Shown here: positions 13,601-23,151 of the stretch, in pieces
How the letters are laid out: each line of letters opens with the position of its first letter
How positions within the stretch are numbered: the stretch's first letter is position 1
Source: Ciona savignyi
Taxonomy: Eukaryota > Chordata > Ascidiacea > Phlebobranchia > Cionidae
Direction of reading: 5' to 3'
Length of the DNA stretch: 64,000 bases
NCBI GenBank assembly: GCA_000149265.1
Contig: CH003304.1
Coordinates: 768,905 to 832,904, forward strand
Notes under the pieces: generated by a model
The model's database searches: none
Told to the model about the DNA's origin: nothing
What the model saw: the letters and a program-made list of their open reading frames with translations, nothing else
Made by a program: the position numbers and the translations under genes

Positions 13601-16600
13601 TGATTATCCCCGTAAATGGGAAAACCAAGGGGGTTAACACACGGGCAATCGTCAGATCACCTCGCGCCCATCGTCGGGTCACCGGAGCTATTGCAGTGTG
13701 TTGTATATAATAGACACGTTCCTTCAATTTGGTAGAACCCATTAATCCGCTGGGTTCAGGCAATGTCCGTAAAGTGCCTTGCCCAAGGACACAACCGACT
13801 AGCTAGCGACCAGTTTCGCACCTGCAACCTTTCGATTGAAAAATGTATATGACCAACACTTGAAACAGTATTGATATAATCCCTGTTACGATTAGCCCAT
13901 GTTTGTGCTTCAGGGTATCAGCCGAAAGGTCGTGGGATTGAAACCAGCTGCCATCTAGGCTTGTTTGTTAAAGAAACATAATTGGCATTGCCAAATTTCT
14001 ATATCAGATTGTCTGGATGGTAGAATGTTGGAATATTAGCCAAAAGGTTGTGAGATCAAAACCACCTGCCAGCTTATTGGTTGTGTCTTATGTGAGGATT
14101 GGACAAGTTAACCCAGTTCTTTATTGGGTTGTTTAAACACTAGCATTATTTCATGTACAACACACTCAACAATGGTTGGAAACCTATGGCCTCTCTCGCA
14201 ATACCATCTTCCCTTTACCAATGGTAGTAATTAAATTGTCCACTATGGTTTTATAAATCAACTTACGGCCAGACTAACTGACCGGACCACCAGTACCCGT
14301 TGGGATCATGCAGTAAGAGGATTGTGCCCTCCGCTGGTTAAAATTGGGGACGCCTGGTTTAATCACCACTGTCAGTGGACACCAGTGTAGTATATAGACA
14401 TATGTCTCCATTAAATTATGGGTCCCATTTGAAAAAATGGGACACATATTGTTTTTGTCCGTTTTTTTTTTCTTTTTTTTTTTCTTTTTTTTTTCGTCAA
14501 AGGTTTGACAGGCATGGCTTGTGGCCCCGACATCTACCAGAAGGGGTAATGGAATTGCAACGAAACTTTAACATTTGTTAGCGCACATGGTCTAGATATG
14601 CAGAAACCAATATTTTGGGTAATTTAGCCAGGGGAATTCCCCTGGTAGGTCAAAAACCAAAACGGTATTTTTTCTAAAAATTTAGCATTTTTGGGCATAA
14701 CGCTTGAACGGCTGATCCAATTATGATCAAATTTGGTAAAATAATAGTGTGTTAATAACTGCTTTACTAATTAGAAGAAACAAAATATTTACCCAGGGAA
14801 ATACCCTAAAAATGAAGATTTGTTTCTAAGTCATGATTGTGATAGGTATGGCTTGTTGGTCCAACATCTAACGAAAGGGGTAATGGAATTGCAATGAAAC
14901 TTTTTCATTTGTTAGACAACGTGGTATAGACATGCAGAAACTAAAAATTATGGTTACATACCCAGAAGAATTTCCCTGGGAGGTGAAAAACCAAAACGGT
15001 ATTTTTTTACTAAAAATTTAGCATTTTTGGGCACAGAGCTTGAACGGCTACTCCAACTTTAATTAGATTTGCTGAAGTATAAGTGCATTAGCCACTGATA
15101 TAACAATTAAAAAAATTTTAATATTTACCTAGGGAAATACCCTAAAAATGAAGATTTGTTTCTAAATCATGATTGTGATAGGCATGGCTTGTGGCAACAA
15201 CATCTACCAGAAGGGGTAAAGGAATTGCAATGAAACTTTGGCATTTGTTAGACAACATGGGCTAGAAATGCAAAAATCAAATTTTTGGATAATAAATCAA
15301 GGGGAATTTCCTTAATACGTTAAACACCTAAACGGTAGTTTTTGTCATTTTTTTAGCTTTTTCGGGCAAAGCGCTTTAACGGCTGCTTCAATTTTAATCA
15401 GATTTTGTGGAATGTAAGTAATTAGTCACTTATTTAACACCTTAAGAAAATAAAAAAAATCCCTAGGGAAATACCCCAAAAAATAGGTTTTTGTTCTCAA
15501 ATCAGGATTGTGACAAGCATGCCATTTCACCCCGACATTTACCAAAAGGAGTAATGGAATCGCAAATAAAATTTGACATTTGTTAGACAACATGGCCTAG
15601 ATATGCAGAAATCCAAAATTGTGGGTGATAAATTTATGGAAATTCACCTGAGACCTTAAAAACCCAAAAAAAATATTTCTAAAAGAATTGCTTTTTACGG
15701 GATAGCGCTTGAACAGATTCTCCAATTTTAATCAGATTCGGTGGAATGCAAGTGCATTAGTCACTGATTTAACACTTAAAACAAATAAAAAAGATTACCT
15801 AATGAAATACCCTAAAAAATATGATTTTTTCCCTCAAATCATGATAGCAACATGCATGGCGCCACGACATCTACCAGAAAGAGTAATGGAATCGCAATAA
15901 AAATTTGACATTTGTAATGGAACATGGTCTAGATATGCAAAAACTATAATTTGGGTAAACGAATCTAGGGGAATTCCTCTGAGACGTTAAAAACCAAAAC
16001 GTTTTTTTCTAATAAATTGACTTTTTGGGGCATAGCGCTTGAATGGCTGCTCTAATTTTGATCAGATTTGGTGAAATGTTAGACCAGCTTTTTGTGACAT
16101 AGCGCTTGAACGGCTGCTCTAATTTTGATCAGATTTGGTGAAATCTTGGACCATTAGACACTCTGTGCAAATTAAAAAAAGAAAACATTTACATAGGGTA
16201 ATTTCCTTAAAAACGAAGATATGTTCCCGAATTATGATTGTGACAGGCATGCCATATTGCACTGACATCTCCAACAAGGAGTCGACAAATCAGATTAAAA
16301 CTTTAAGAATTGCTACATAACATGACATACTTGTAAAAACAGATGTGTAAAAACAGAAACTTATCTACCAAACCCAGGAGAATTTCCCGAAACCATGAAA
16401 AACTAAATCGGGCTGTTCTGGGAATTTAGCTTCATTTCACTACAGCGCTTGAAAAGAAGCTTTAATTTAAAGCATCTGTGGTTAAATATTTGTAAATTTA
16501 AGACGTTTATTCTTTATTTAACTACACATGGAAAATAAGTTTGGTTGATTAACTATGGGACCCATGCGTTTATGCTTGCAGAAACAAACTTCCTACTTGG

Positions 16601-17052
16601 TGTATAAAATACAAATTGTGGTTAGGGACCCTGTAGCATGAATATATGGCATACAACATGTGTTTTACAAATAGTGTTGGTTAAACACGTGGTTGACACT
16701 CTCTAGTTATGACTGTTGTTTCCGAAACCATGGGGATAAACCAGAGTTCGTCACTTATTGCTCCTAATGATAAACTAGAACAACTGCCAGTTCCCACTGT
16801 AACCTAACAAACTTTTTCCAGGTTTGGTATGAATTCTGTTCAGGGTACCAGTATCGTTTGAAAGGGCCGGGAAAATGGGCTGGAGCAAGGGAAGCCATCA
16901 TGGGGCAGAAGTCGCGAATGTTCTGCCCCTTACACACCCGCGCAACAACTAAAAGTTCAAAATCTAAAAAGAAATCGCTTCTCTCGTACTACTGGCTTGT
17001 GGCTGTAGCAATCGGAGCATTCTATGTCTACAGACGTCAGCATTTGATGTGA
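1672..17052 (+). CDS. Flavin-containing monooxygenase, complete, 12 exons, 539 aa
   Basis: Coding exons: 1672-1789, 5669-5840, 6713-6796, 7674-7789, 8300-8442, 9285-9370, 9590-9716, 10550-10738, 11134-11284, 12734-12837, 13416-13514 and 16822-17052. All junctions are GT/AG and keep frame, giving 1620 nt, the usual FMO length. The FAD motif GAGASG is at residues 10-15, the FMO signature [11 protein letters not shown] at 168-178, the NADPH motif GVGNSGGD at 193-200 and FATGF at 328-332. The C-terminal GPGKWAGAR block is at 478-486, followed by a Lys-rich stretch and a membrane anchor near 517-533. The predicted role is ER-bound, NADPH-dependent oxygenation of soft nucleophiles; the substrate is unknown. 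The ATG is the first in frame with the Rossmann fold and lies 11 bp after a splice acceptor. The first donor (GTGATG) is weak. Introns carry many repeats. Confidence 0.92.
1973..4962 (+). mobile_element. DNA transposon of unassigned superfamily, about 2.99 kb, with TIRs and TSD
   Basis: The ends form terminal inverted repeats: AGGGTGTGTCATAGGAGGG at 1973-1991 and its reverse complement at 4944-4962 match at 18 of 19 bases. Both ends are flanked by ACTATTGCAGT (1961-1971 and 4963-4973). This is a 10-11 bp target-site duplication made from SINE sequence, and the SINE resumes exactly on the far side. One decayed transposase-like gene fills the interior. A duplication of this length recalls Mutator-like elements, but I cannot match the protein to that group. 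It lies in FMO intron 1, in the same orientation as the gene. Confidence 0.85.
2232..4621 (+). pseudogene. Transposase-like gene of the DNA transposon, broken by several frameshifts
   Basis: A long coding region starts at the ATG at 2232 and ends in TAG near 4621, but the frame changes near 2575, 2980, 3290, 3325 and 3655, so no intact protein results. Recognisable blocks in order are an N-terminal part containing [20 protein letters not shown], a cysteine-rich segment (about 2608-2720) that may bind metal, [14 protein letters not shown] (about 3478-3520), [13 protein letters not shown] (about 3576-3615), [18 protein letters not shown] (about 3745-3800), [10 protein letters not shown] and [12 protein letters not shown] (about 4455-4490). 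From memory such proteins recur unnamed in invertebrate genomes. The Asp of GDST, the Asp of CDLH and the Glu of IERC are candidate acidic catalytic residues; that is an inference. The terminal repeats and duplication around it support a transposase role. Confidence 0.75.
5385..5634. repeat. SINE fragments in FMO intron 1
   Basis: A forward 3' tail fragment (about 5385-5420, ending in CCTATCCTATCC) is followed by a reverse fragment (about 5498-5632) with GGGGGTTAACACAC and CAATTTAGTAAAACCCATTA. Both match the main tRNA-derived SINE family of this window. Confidence 0.7.
5941..6570 (-). repeat. tRNA-derived SINE, reverse, interrupted by a hAT-type MITE
   Basis: Reverse copies of the main SINE run from the TTTATCCTCGTGAAT tail end through GTTAACACATGGGCAA and CTGGGTTCAGGCAATT. 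They resume after 6425 with CATTCCTTTAATTTG through TAGCTAGCGACAAG to the tRNA-like head near 6570. A partial internal duplication (TTGCAGTGTGTTG occurs twice) shows that two copies or a rearrangement are involved. Confidence 0.75.
6130..6417. mobile_element. hAT-type MITE, 288 bp, with 8-bp TSD
   Basis: It starts CAGTGCTTCTCAAATGG and ends GGAGAACCACTG, giving hAT-like CAGTG termini with imperfect inverted repeats that include GGTGCGC/GCGCC. The 8-bp word ATCTAGAC flanks it exactly (6122-6129 and 6418-6425). No transposase is encoded. It interrupts a SINE in FMO intron 2. Confidence 0.85.
8509..8793 (+). repeat. tRNA-derived SINE, near full length
   Basis: The head GTCCGGCCGGTTAGTCTGG holds an A-box-like word and GGTTGCAAGTGCGAAACTGG a B-box-like word of a tRNA promoter. 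A body about 200 bp long (TTGGGCAAGGCACTTTACGG, TTAATGGGTTCTACC, GTGTTAACCCCC) leads to an (ATCCT)n tail. It is the clearest forward copy here and the reference for the others. It lies in FMO intron 5. Confidence 0.9.
8866..8978 (-). repeat. Second tRNA-like SINE family, reverse copy
   Basis: ATTCAAACCCATGATAGG (the complement of a B-box-like GGGTTCGAA word) lies about 75 bp from GTAACCATTCGGTCACACAA, the complement of a TGGCCGAATGGTTAAC head. The spacing suggests a type II (Leu/Ser-like) tRNA ancestor. Other copies lie near 29239, 38590, 38680, 38935, 39035, 48785, 53820 and 59620. Confidence 0.55.
9755..10039 (+). repeat. tRNA-derived SINE in FMO intron 7 (copy a)
   Basis: This copy has the same head, body and ATCCT tail as the copy at 8509, with divergence in the A-box region. 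It is close to full length. Confidence 0.85.
10224..10519 (+). repeat. tRNA-derived SINE in FMO intron 7 (copy b)
   Basis: A second near-full-length forward copy in the same intron. It has GGTTGTAGGTTCAAAACTGG as the B-box region and ends ATATCCTACCTTATCC, 31 bp before the next FMO exon. Confidence 0.85.
11285..12430 (+). repeat. Minisatellite in FMO intron 9
   Basis: About 25 imperfect units are built on AATGAATTTGGCTATGCCAT followed by TTCTAGTCTAA and a T-rich spacer of variable length, so units run from about 33 to 62 bp. The T runs account for most length differences. The array begins directly after the exon 9 donor and fills most of the intron. Confidence 0.93.
13579..13841 (-). repeat. 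tRNA-derived SINE, reverse
   Basis: It starts with AGGATAGGATAGGATATTCA (tail) and ends with GCACCTGCAACCTTTCGATT (tRNA-like B-box region). It lies at the start of FMO intron 11, and only the A-box end is missing. Confidence 0.88.
14010..14175 (+). repeat. Degenerate SINE copies
   Basis: Old copies resemble the forward SINE: GATTGTCTGGATGG, AAAAGGTTGTGAGATCAAAA, TTATTGGGTTG and ATGTACAACACACTCAA occur in the expected order. A further head fragment lies near 13890-13960. Both are much diverged. Confidence 0.5.
14449..16460 (+). repeat. Satellite array, six units of about 335 bp, in FMO intron 11
   Basis: A landmark (GACAGGCATGGCTTG and variants) recurs at 14507, 14841, 15177, 15512, 15848 and 16242. 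The spacings are 334, 336, 335, 336 and 394 bp; the last interval is longer because GACATAGCGCTTGAACGG and its flanks are duplicated. Each unit also has a CATCTACCAGAA-like word, AACATGG(T/C)CTAGATATGC, a purine-rich GGAATT(T/C)CC word, and AGCGCTTGAACGGCTGCTC. Units become less alike towards the 3' end. A T-rich run (14461-14494) precedes the array. No reading frame is kept. Confidence 0.92.
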
Positions 17053-17265
17053 ATTTAAAGCGAGTGTTATGTGTTTGAGGTGGAATCTCCACACTGCAAA
17101 GTGTTATCATCTATCTACCTCTGTAACCATAGTATTATAGTACTACTTAATTATGTATGGGTTATGGCAATGTGTGTCTATGTCCAATCATTTTATATCT
17201 AATCTGTAATCATAACGTGCTATATCTACTGTTTTATAATGGGTAATGTACCAGTAACGTGTACT

Positions 17266-17271
17266 AATAAA
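17266..17271 (+). terminator. Polyadenylation signal of the FMO gene
   Basis: AATAAA stands 214 bp after the FMO stop, in a T/G-containing context (GTGTACTAATAAATGTGC). It is the first canonical signal downstream. Confidence 0.6.
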
Positions 17272-17360
17272 TGTGCTTTTATATCAATTTTGCCTATGTC
17301 ACTGTTAATGCAATTTACCTACTGCAGTTTTTGAGACGGTTCGGATTGATACAATTATAT

Positions 17361-17560
17361 TAGTTTTAGTTTAGTTTTTTTTATTTCCACGATGAAAACA
17401 TAATCAGCACCTTGGATAAAAATTGAAAAACGGGAAAAAACGGCAAAACGACAGTCGTTAGAACACGTCTAAAAACACGAAATTATCAAATGTCGGTATA
17501 ATTAGACGTGGCCGCTAAACGTGCGGGAAAAAACGGCAAAACGACGTGTAAAGCGATATT
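17361..17560 (+). repeat. Dispersed repeat with an ACGATG-type core (copy 2)
   Basis: It begins TTAGTTTAGTTTTTTT, then CCACGATGAAAACA, and contains two GGGAAAAAACGGCAAAACGAC segments. It matches the stretches at 318-447 (reverse) and 32780-32935. It is probably one interspersed element family, with CTAAA repeats at one end. Confidence 0.55.
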
Positions 17561-17874
17561 AAGATGAGTTTAACAGTTATCTCTGTAATAGTCTCAAAAA
17601 CTTTGTGTAACCATGATCTCTCCCTCTCTTCATAGATATATATAGGTAAAATTTACCTGATATTATTTTATAACTATCTCGTACAATAAGCTGAAGCTTG
17701 CTCAATTCAAAATGCTGTAGGGAATTGTAATAAAAAATATAGTACTACCACAATTATTTATGGTTTTTGTCTATGTGTATTTGTTTCTAATTTTTTATTT
17801 TAAATCTGCAAACATGCAGTGTTGTAATTGGTTTTAATTTAACTGTGCCGTGTTATAACGTAGTGACAAATTTT

Positions 17875-18290
17875 CTACAAATGACAGATTTTCATTACGA
17901 TTCCATTACTCCTTTTGGGAGATGTCGGGGCAACAAAATCATATTTTTAGGGTATTTCCCAAGGTTATTTTTTAATTTCTTTTAACTGGTAAAGCAGTGG
18001 CTGACGCACTAACATTCCATCAAATCTGAATAAAATTAGATCCGTCGTTTAAGCCCTTTGCCCAAAAATGCTAGTTATTTTTTTTAAATATCGTTTTGTT
18101 TTTTTACCTCCCAAGAGAATTCCCCAAAATTCATCACCCAACATTTTGGTTTCTACATATTTTTATACCATGTTGTTTAATATATTACAAAGTTTTATCA
18201 CGATTCCATTATTCCTTTTTGGTAGATGTCGGGACGACATGCCATGCCTGTCAGGCGTTTGACGAAAAAAAGGAAAAAACGGACAAAAAC
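17875..18290 (-). repeat. Orphan inverted copy of the 335-bp satellite (about 1.2 units)
   Basis: It carries the satellite words in reverse: CCATTACTCCTTTTGGGAGA at about 17903 and CCATTATTCCTTTTTGGTAG at about 18208, then ATGCCATGCCTGTCAGGCGTTTGACGAAAA. It ends at the complement of the T-rich run that opens the array at 14449. It faces the array across the end of the FMO gene. Confidence 0.85.
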
Positions 18291-18762
18291 AACATCCGTC
18301 CATTTAACTATATTGCTTGTTTATTTGTTGAACTGCAAATTAAAATAAATCCTAGATTATTCATTATACCACAAAGAAAAGCAGTAAACCACAACTAACA
18401 CTGAGGGGTAAAGCAATAGCTCATTTATTATGACCCAACTTACATGCGTAATTTGCAACAATATTCTTAGCCCCGAAACTAATCATAATTTTTGTACTGG
18501 TATAAATTTTAGGTATATTAAGTCACCACTTTTTGCATTAAAAAAACGATAAAAACCTGAGTTAACCTGCAGTCGGCAAAAAAACAAATGTTACAAGTGT
18601 TGACATGTAAAACACGGCGAAACAGAAAACGAGTTAAACCCTTAAATGGTTAAAATCGTAAAGAGTAAAGATCTTTATGCAGAAGACACAATGTGTTTTT
18701 GTAAATAAAACTATATGTTTGGTGGGGTATGGAATATTTACATTTAAGTTTACAAAATGATG

Positions 18763-19633
18763 TCATTTCGTTGCAACTATTGTACAGAATTCAAAAACTG
18801 CTTTAATCTTGAGATCTGCTTCTTTCATATCTAAACAATTCCAAGATTGACGGAGCATGTGAGAGAACACTTCAGCCATGTCCTCCTCCAATAACTTCTG
18901 TTGCCTCTCCACATCTGGAAGATGCTTGAATTCATCTTCTTTCTTTTTCATAAAAGTTTCATATATGTCTTCCGACCAGATATATCCTTTTACATCATCC
19001 AAACTCCAAAGATATTCTGAAAATAGAGTTTCTTTTTTTTTGCTTATCCACAAAAGGCAGTTCATTCAGAATGTAAGAATAACCACTCAGTATAATCTGT
19101 TCGGGTTCTTGTTTTAGCGGATTACTTTTTGCAATGGATATAACAAATTGAGCCAGCAAATCTGTCTCCAAATTTGATATCTCGGCGCCCCTTTCAAGAT
19201 TTGTTGGGATAAGTTTTGGCATGGGGTAGTTAAAAGCAACCAAACGCCCGCCAGGTTTTAGAACTCGGGTCACTTCCTTGTAAAACTTGGGCCGGTCAAA
19301 CCAATGTATTGCGCCTCCTGTGGTTACAACATCTACGCTTTCGTCTTCGCATGGAAGCTTTTCAGCAAAGCCAACTCGGTATGTCACGTGAGGGAACTTG
19401 TTTTGTGATCTTGCCCTTTCAATTTGGTTCTCACTTGGATCAATGGCGAGAACCTTATGAAAATAAGGAGCGAATGGTTGCAACGAGATGCCAGTACCAC
19501 ACCCAACATCAACTAACTGTTCAAACTTCTTTCCTTTTAAATCACCCAGAGCTAACTTGGTAATTTTAGGGGGATAATTTGGCCGATACTTAAAATTGTC
19601 TACAATCGATTTTGATTCATAAAATCTCAGCAT
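18763..19633 (-). CDS. Class I SAM-dependent methyltransferase, intronless, apparent frameshift
   Basis: The likely start is the ATG at 19633 (MLRFYESKS), which matches how this family begins, and the stop is at 18763. Motif I is LVDVGCGTGIS, the acidic post-I residue is in VLAIDPSENQ, and ESVDVVTTGGAIHWFD and VTRVLKPGGRLVAF are the core strands. The C-terminal helical part (YLWSLDDVKGYIW, then a KKKEDEFKHLP segment) lies in another frame. The two frames meet at an A9 run (minus strand, about 19032-19040), and losing one A joins them into a protein of about 290 residues. This is either an assembly or sequencing error, a polymorphism or a recent break. The methyl acceptor is unknown. A splice acceptor (ATATTTCAG, exon from 19681) lies 48 bp upstream of the ATG, so a leader exon or spliced leader is likely. 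Confidence 0.8.
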
Positions 19634-19681
19634 TTTATAATGTTCCCACCTCTTTATTCCATTTATTAAACTAGATAACAA

Positions 19682-21842
19682 CTGAAATATTTTCTCATAG
19701 GTTTAAAAAACCTAACCCAGGATATGATGCACACAATTGACACAAAAGCCACAACAACTTCTGTTAAGTGTCCGGCTAACAAGAACACGTTCCTTCACAC
19801 ATGAGTGAAAAACGCTTTTAGAATGTCCCTGTCCTCGGATGGTAGTAATTATCTGTAGTACGCAGGTCTCTTAACGTTTTGGTGTCGACAGCAACTGCTT
19901 CTAGTTATTTGTTTTAACGCACTACTGGTCAAGTAGCATGCACTACTGGTCAGGCCGGGTAAAGGAAAATATTATACAAAGAATTCGGCTAACACGATCG
20001 CGTATTTTATCTTTTTTGGGGGGACTTTAGATTGATTACAACGCGAAGCGTGGTTAAATTCCTTAAAGATGAAGGAAGAAACAGATTCCATTACGATAGA
20101 TTGCAAAACCTTTCTCTACCAGCTCGCGCCGCTTCGCTTATAATCCTTAATGTGTTAAAGAAATATGAGTTTACTCTATTTTTTCGGTAATTATTTTTTT
20201 TTAAATTGTGCGAATCACCGTGGATAAGATCAGAATAAAAAAGAAAGCAGCTTGTCTTTTCTATAAACATAAAATAAAAAATTATTTCTAAACTTAGTTT
20301 ACACGTTTCGAATAAATAAAATTTAGGTTTTAAAAAAAGATAAATTTAAGTTAAGACAAAATTTAGTTTTACAGAATGATTTGTCGTTGAAACTGTACCC
20401 GTCTTAATATTAACTAAATTAATTATAAAATAAAAACTTGTATAGTTAGGCCTATGCGTCTTAGTTAGACCTTTATACATAACACAAGTCTAATGTAAAG
20501 GCGTTTAACACCGGTTGGCAACTATAACATATTTATATTATAAAAGAACTCTAAAACTAGGGCACGTAATATCCACAAAGCGTTTCTTCATACCGGAAGC
20601 GCAACTATCATGCGAAAGCGCCCGAACATTTTTTAAAGCAAGACCTCGGAAATACAACTTAGATCATAGCTTTACCACAACATAATCATATCAGGAGCCC
20701 CACACACTTTAAAATGTTCTTCTCTGTATGTGCGATGTGCAACGCAATTTCTACTTGCAGAAACAAACGTTATCCAATCCATATAAGACACACCCATCGG
20801 TGATGAGGTAGCCAGGGAGGCCGATCACTTTAGAAAAATATAGCGCACACTCAACAGGGTTTTTAAAATAGGTGGGTAACACGTGGTTCACACTCTTCAG
20901 TTCACATTTAAGTTTACTACAGGACAATGTGTTTTGAAAATAATGGAAGACAGACAGTAAATATGGTTGTTTATATAAAGTTGTAATATTTTCTAAACGC
21001 CTAAGAGGAAAAATATACATTTATATAATTCGACAATCATCGCGTAAATGGAAATAAGACCTAAAACGCGACAAACGATGAGAAGGAGGTAATCAGAAAA
21101 TATTAGAAAATTCTGTATCCTATAAAAAATATGTTGTAAAATCCAATTTTAAATTGAAATGTGAATTAATTACCTTTCACGTATTTCTTCTTTTTTCTGT
21201 GGTTCGTTTTAAATGTCGCTTTTCTCTAACCAACCACGTTGATTTGCCATTTTTATCTCAATTAGGAGTTCTTATAGCCACACAAAGTTTGCATAATATG
21301 CCATTCTCCACACCATTAAACATTTTAACACCAGAAAACACATTTAAGACCTTTAATCAGCATTCTTAACGCCGTAAAATAAAGCTTTTATGTTTTAATT
21401 CAGTCTACATAAAAATGTTATAAAAAATTGATAATAATTTATGATTTCTATTGTGCGCGGCAAATGCAAATTGTAAACAGCAAGATTTGTATTTTCTTGA
21501 TGAATTATTTTGTTTTCTTATGCTTGGCTTCGTTTTGGCCCAAATACTCTTCCAAATATTTAAAGAAAGTAATGTGAGGTCTGTGATTTTTTGGACTGCA
21601 CCGTTGTTAAATGTTGATTGTGTATATTTACTGACATAATATGTGAGAATAATGAGTTAAATGGTTTAGTTTAATTTATAATTTTAAAATTTAGTTAGGA
21701 CAACACTTTCTGTAAAAAAATATTTAAAAGGAAATAGACTACAAAGTGCAGTCGTTTAAACATACAATTTATAAAAATAAATTAAACTATACCAAATTTG
21801 AGTTTCATCTGCAGGACAGCGGGCTGGGACAACATATCATGT
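19682..21842. other. Region without a supported gene
   Basis: This stretch must hold the promoter or first exon of the methyltransferase. A 13-bp direct repeat (GCACTACTGGTCA) occurs twice near 19918-19954. The stretch 20751-20890 shares words with 16580-16710 (CTTGCAGAAACAAAC, ACACGTGGTT.ACACTCT), so it is probably an old interspersed repeat. I see no exon with support beyond chance openness. Confidence 0.6.
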
Positions 21843-22363
21843 TAACCCGTATGGAAAGTACGTCAATTTTCGCCGAGATCACGAGTGTGCACGCGCCAAA
21901 TATTTAAGTGTGCAGTGTGCAAACGTCCAAGAGTGCACACTTCAAGTGTGCACACAATCTTTTTATTACTGTTTTACCAAAATCTTAAAAAAACATAATA
22001 TTCTATCCTTAATCTTTCGTGCCCGTCAGCTAAAATATCGATCTACATAACATAGAATACGCTACATAACAAAAAAATGTACGGAAAGTAAATTACGCGA
22101 GGTCCAGAGGTAAGTTTAAAGGTTTATTGGAAATTATACGATGTTTATGTTTAAAACGTAAAGTCGGGTCAACACACACGCTTACGAGCCGGCGCACTGT
22201 TAATTTGTTTCCCATATAAGCTGGCTCCTGAGCGTACGCTCAGTATAAAGAAACAATCACCTGTCCGCCAGTTCGCGAGCGTGTGTAAAATTATCCAAGT
22301 GTGCAAAGACGCAAGGGAAAAAAAACTCGAGTGTGCAGCTGCCGTACTTTCCATACTGGGTTA
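21843..22363. mobile_element. TIR element or MITE, 521 bp, rich in GTGTGCAC words
   Basis: TAACCCGTATGGAAAGTACG at 21843-21862 is repeated inverted at 22343-22363 (CGTACTTTCCATACTGGGTTA), nearly perfectly. The interior has clustered GTGTGCAC/GTGCACAC words on both sides and codes nothing convincing. No clear target duplication was found. Confidence 0.75.
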
Positions 22364-22513
22364 CAAGTTAACTCTTTTTTTAATTATATATTTTTTTACA
22401 GGGAGGCCCCAAACTACATAACTTTTGGGTTTATTTGGTGCCTTTCTGTTTTGCTGTAGTATCTTGCCACAGTTTTTTTTGTTAATTGTTAGATTTTCAG
22501 TTAACGGAATATT

Positions 22514-22525
<12 letters not shown>

Positions 22526-22543
<18 letters not shown>
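22526..22543. repeat. AT dinucleotide microsatellite
   Basis: A short alternating run of AT, embedded in TATATACATATATATATAT, lies between the TIR element and the next MITE. Confidence 0.8.
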
Positions 22544-22545
<2 letters not shown>

Positions 22546-22632
22546 ACATGTATTTTCAAATTGTTGGTGGTAAACGCTGCAGCGAAAGAAACAAATAAAA
22601 ATTGTATTGTATCACTAGCAGGAAAAAGTGTA

Positions 22633-23151
22633 CGGTACCTCTAAATACTACAGGACCGCTTGGAGCGCTTAAATCACTTACTATACTTCGCAATTACAAA
22701 AGCCAGGATATTAATGTTAGGGTTGGGGTTAAAGTTAGTTCTGGGGTTAAGATTAGTGTTTTGGACAGGGTTAGAATTACTTTCCATAGCAATCTAAGTG
22801 ATTAAAGCGGTCCTGCAGTATTTAGAGCAGTGTTTCCCAACCCGAGTCCGCGATCTCAAATGAGTCCGTGGAAGATTTAAATGAGTCTGCAAGCACATCA
22901 ACAACTTGCAAAACTTTTATTTGTTTTTGATCGTTATAAACAGCAGTGATATGTTTTTATGAACGAGACATTGTAACTCATGGTAATTTTAAGTTTGTAG
23001 TAGTGTATCGTATGCACATAGTCCAGTTACGTTACACTTTTGACTTACGCCAATTGAAAATTGATGCACTTTGAGTCCGCAAAGACTTTCGCTGGTAAGA
23101 AAATAGTCCGCGTCCAAAAAAGGTTGGGAAACGCTGATTTAGAGGCACCCC
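22633..23151. mobile_element. Palindromic MITE, interrupted by a hAT MITE
   Basis: CCTCTAAATACTACAGGACC near 22638 pairs with GGTCCTGCAGTATTTAGAGG, whose last bases lie beyond the nested element (22810-22827 joined to 23145). AAATCACTTA / TAAGTGATT continues the stem. The interior is T/G-rich (GTTAGGGTTGGGGTTAAAG). Without the insertion the element is about 200 bp. Confidence 0.75.
22828..23136. mobile_element. hAT-type MITE, 309 bp, with 8-bp TSD
   Basis: It starts CAGTGTTTCCCAACCCGAGT and ends AGGTTGGGAAACGCTG, with subterminal GTCCGCG/CGCGGAC-like words. The 8-bp word ATTTAGAG flanks it exactly (22820-22827 and 23137-23144). It is nested in the palindromic MITE and is therefore younger than it. 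Confidence 0.9.

Noticed and set aside
11290-15900. CRISPR-like or other ordered spacer array
   Set aside because: The repeats are direct satellite units with no unique spacers, and the context is an animal intron.
20751-21020. Open stretch of 89 codons on the minus strand
   Set aside because: It shares words with 16580-16710, so it looks like an old repeat; no domain or splice partner was found.
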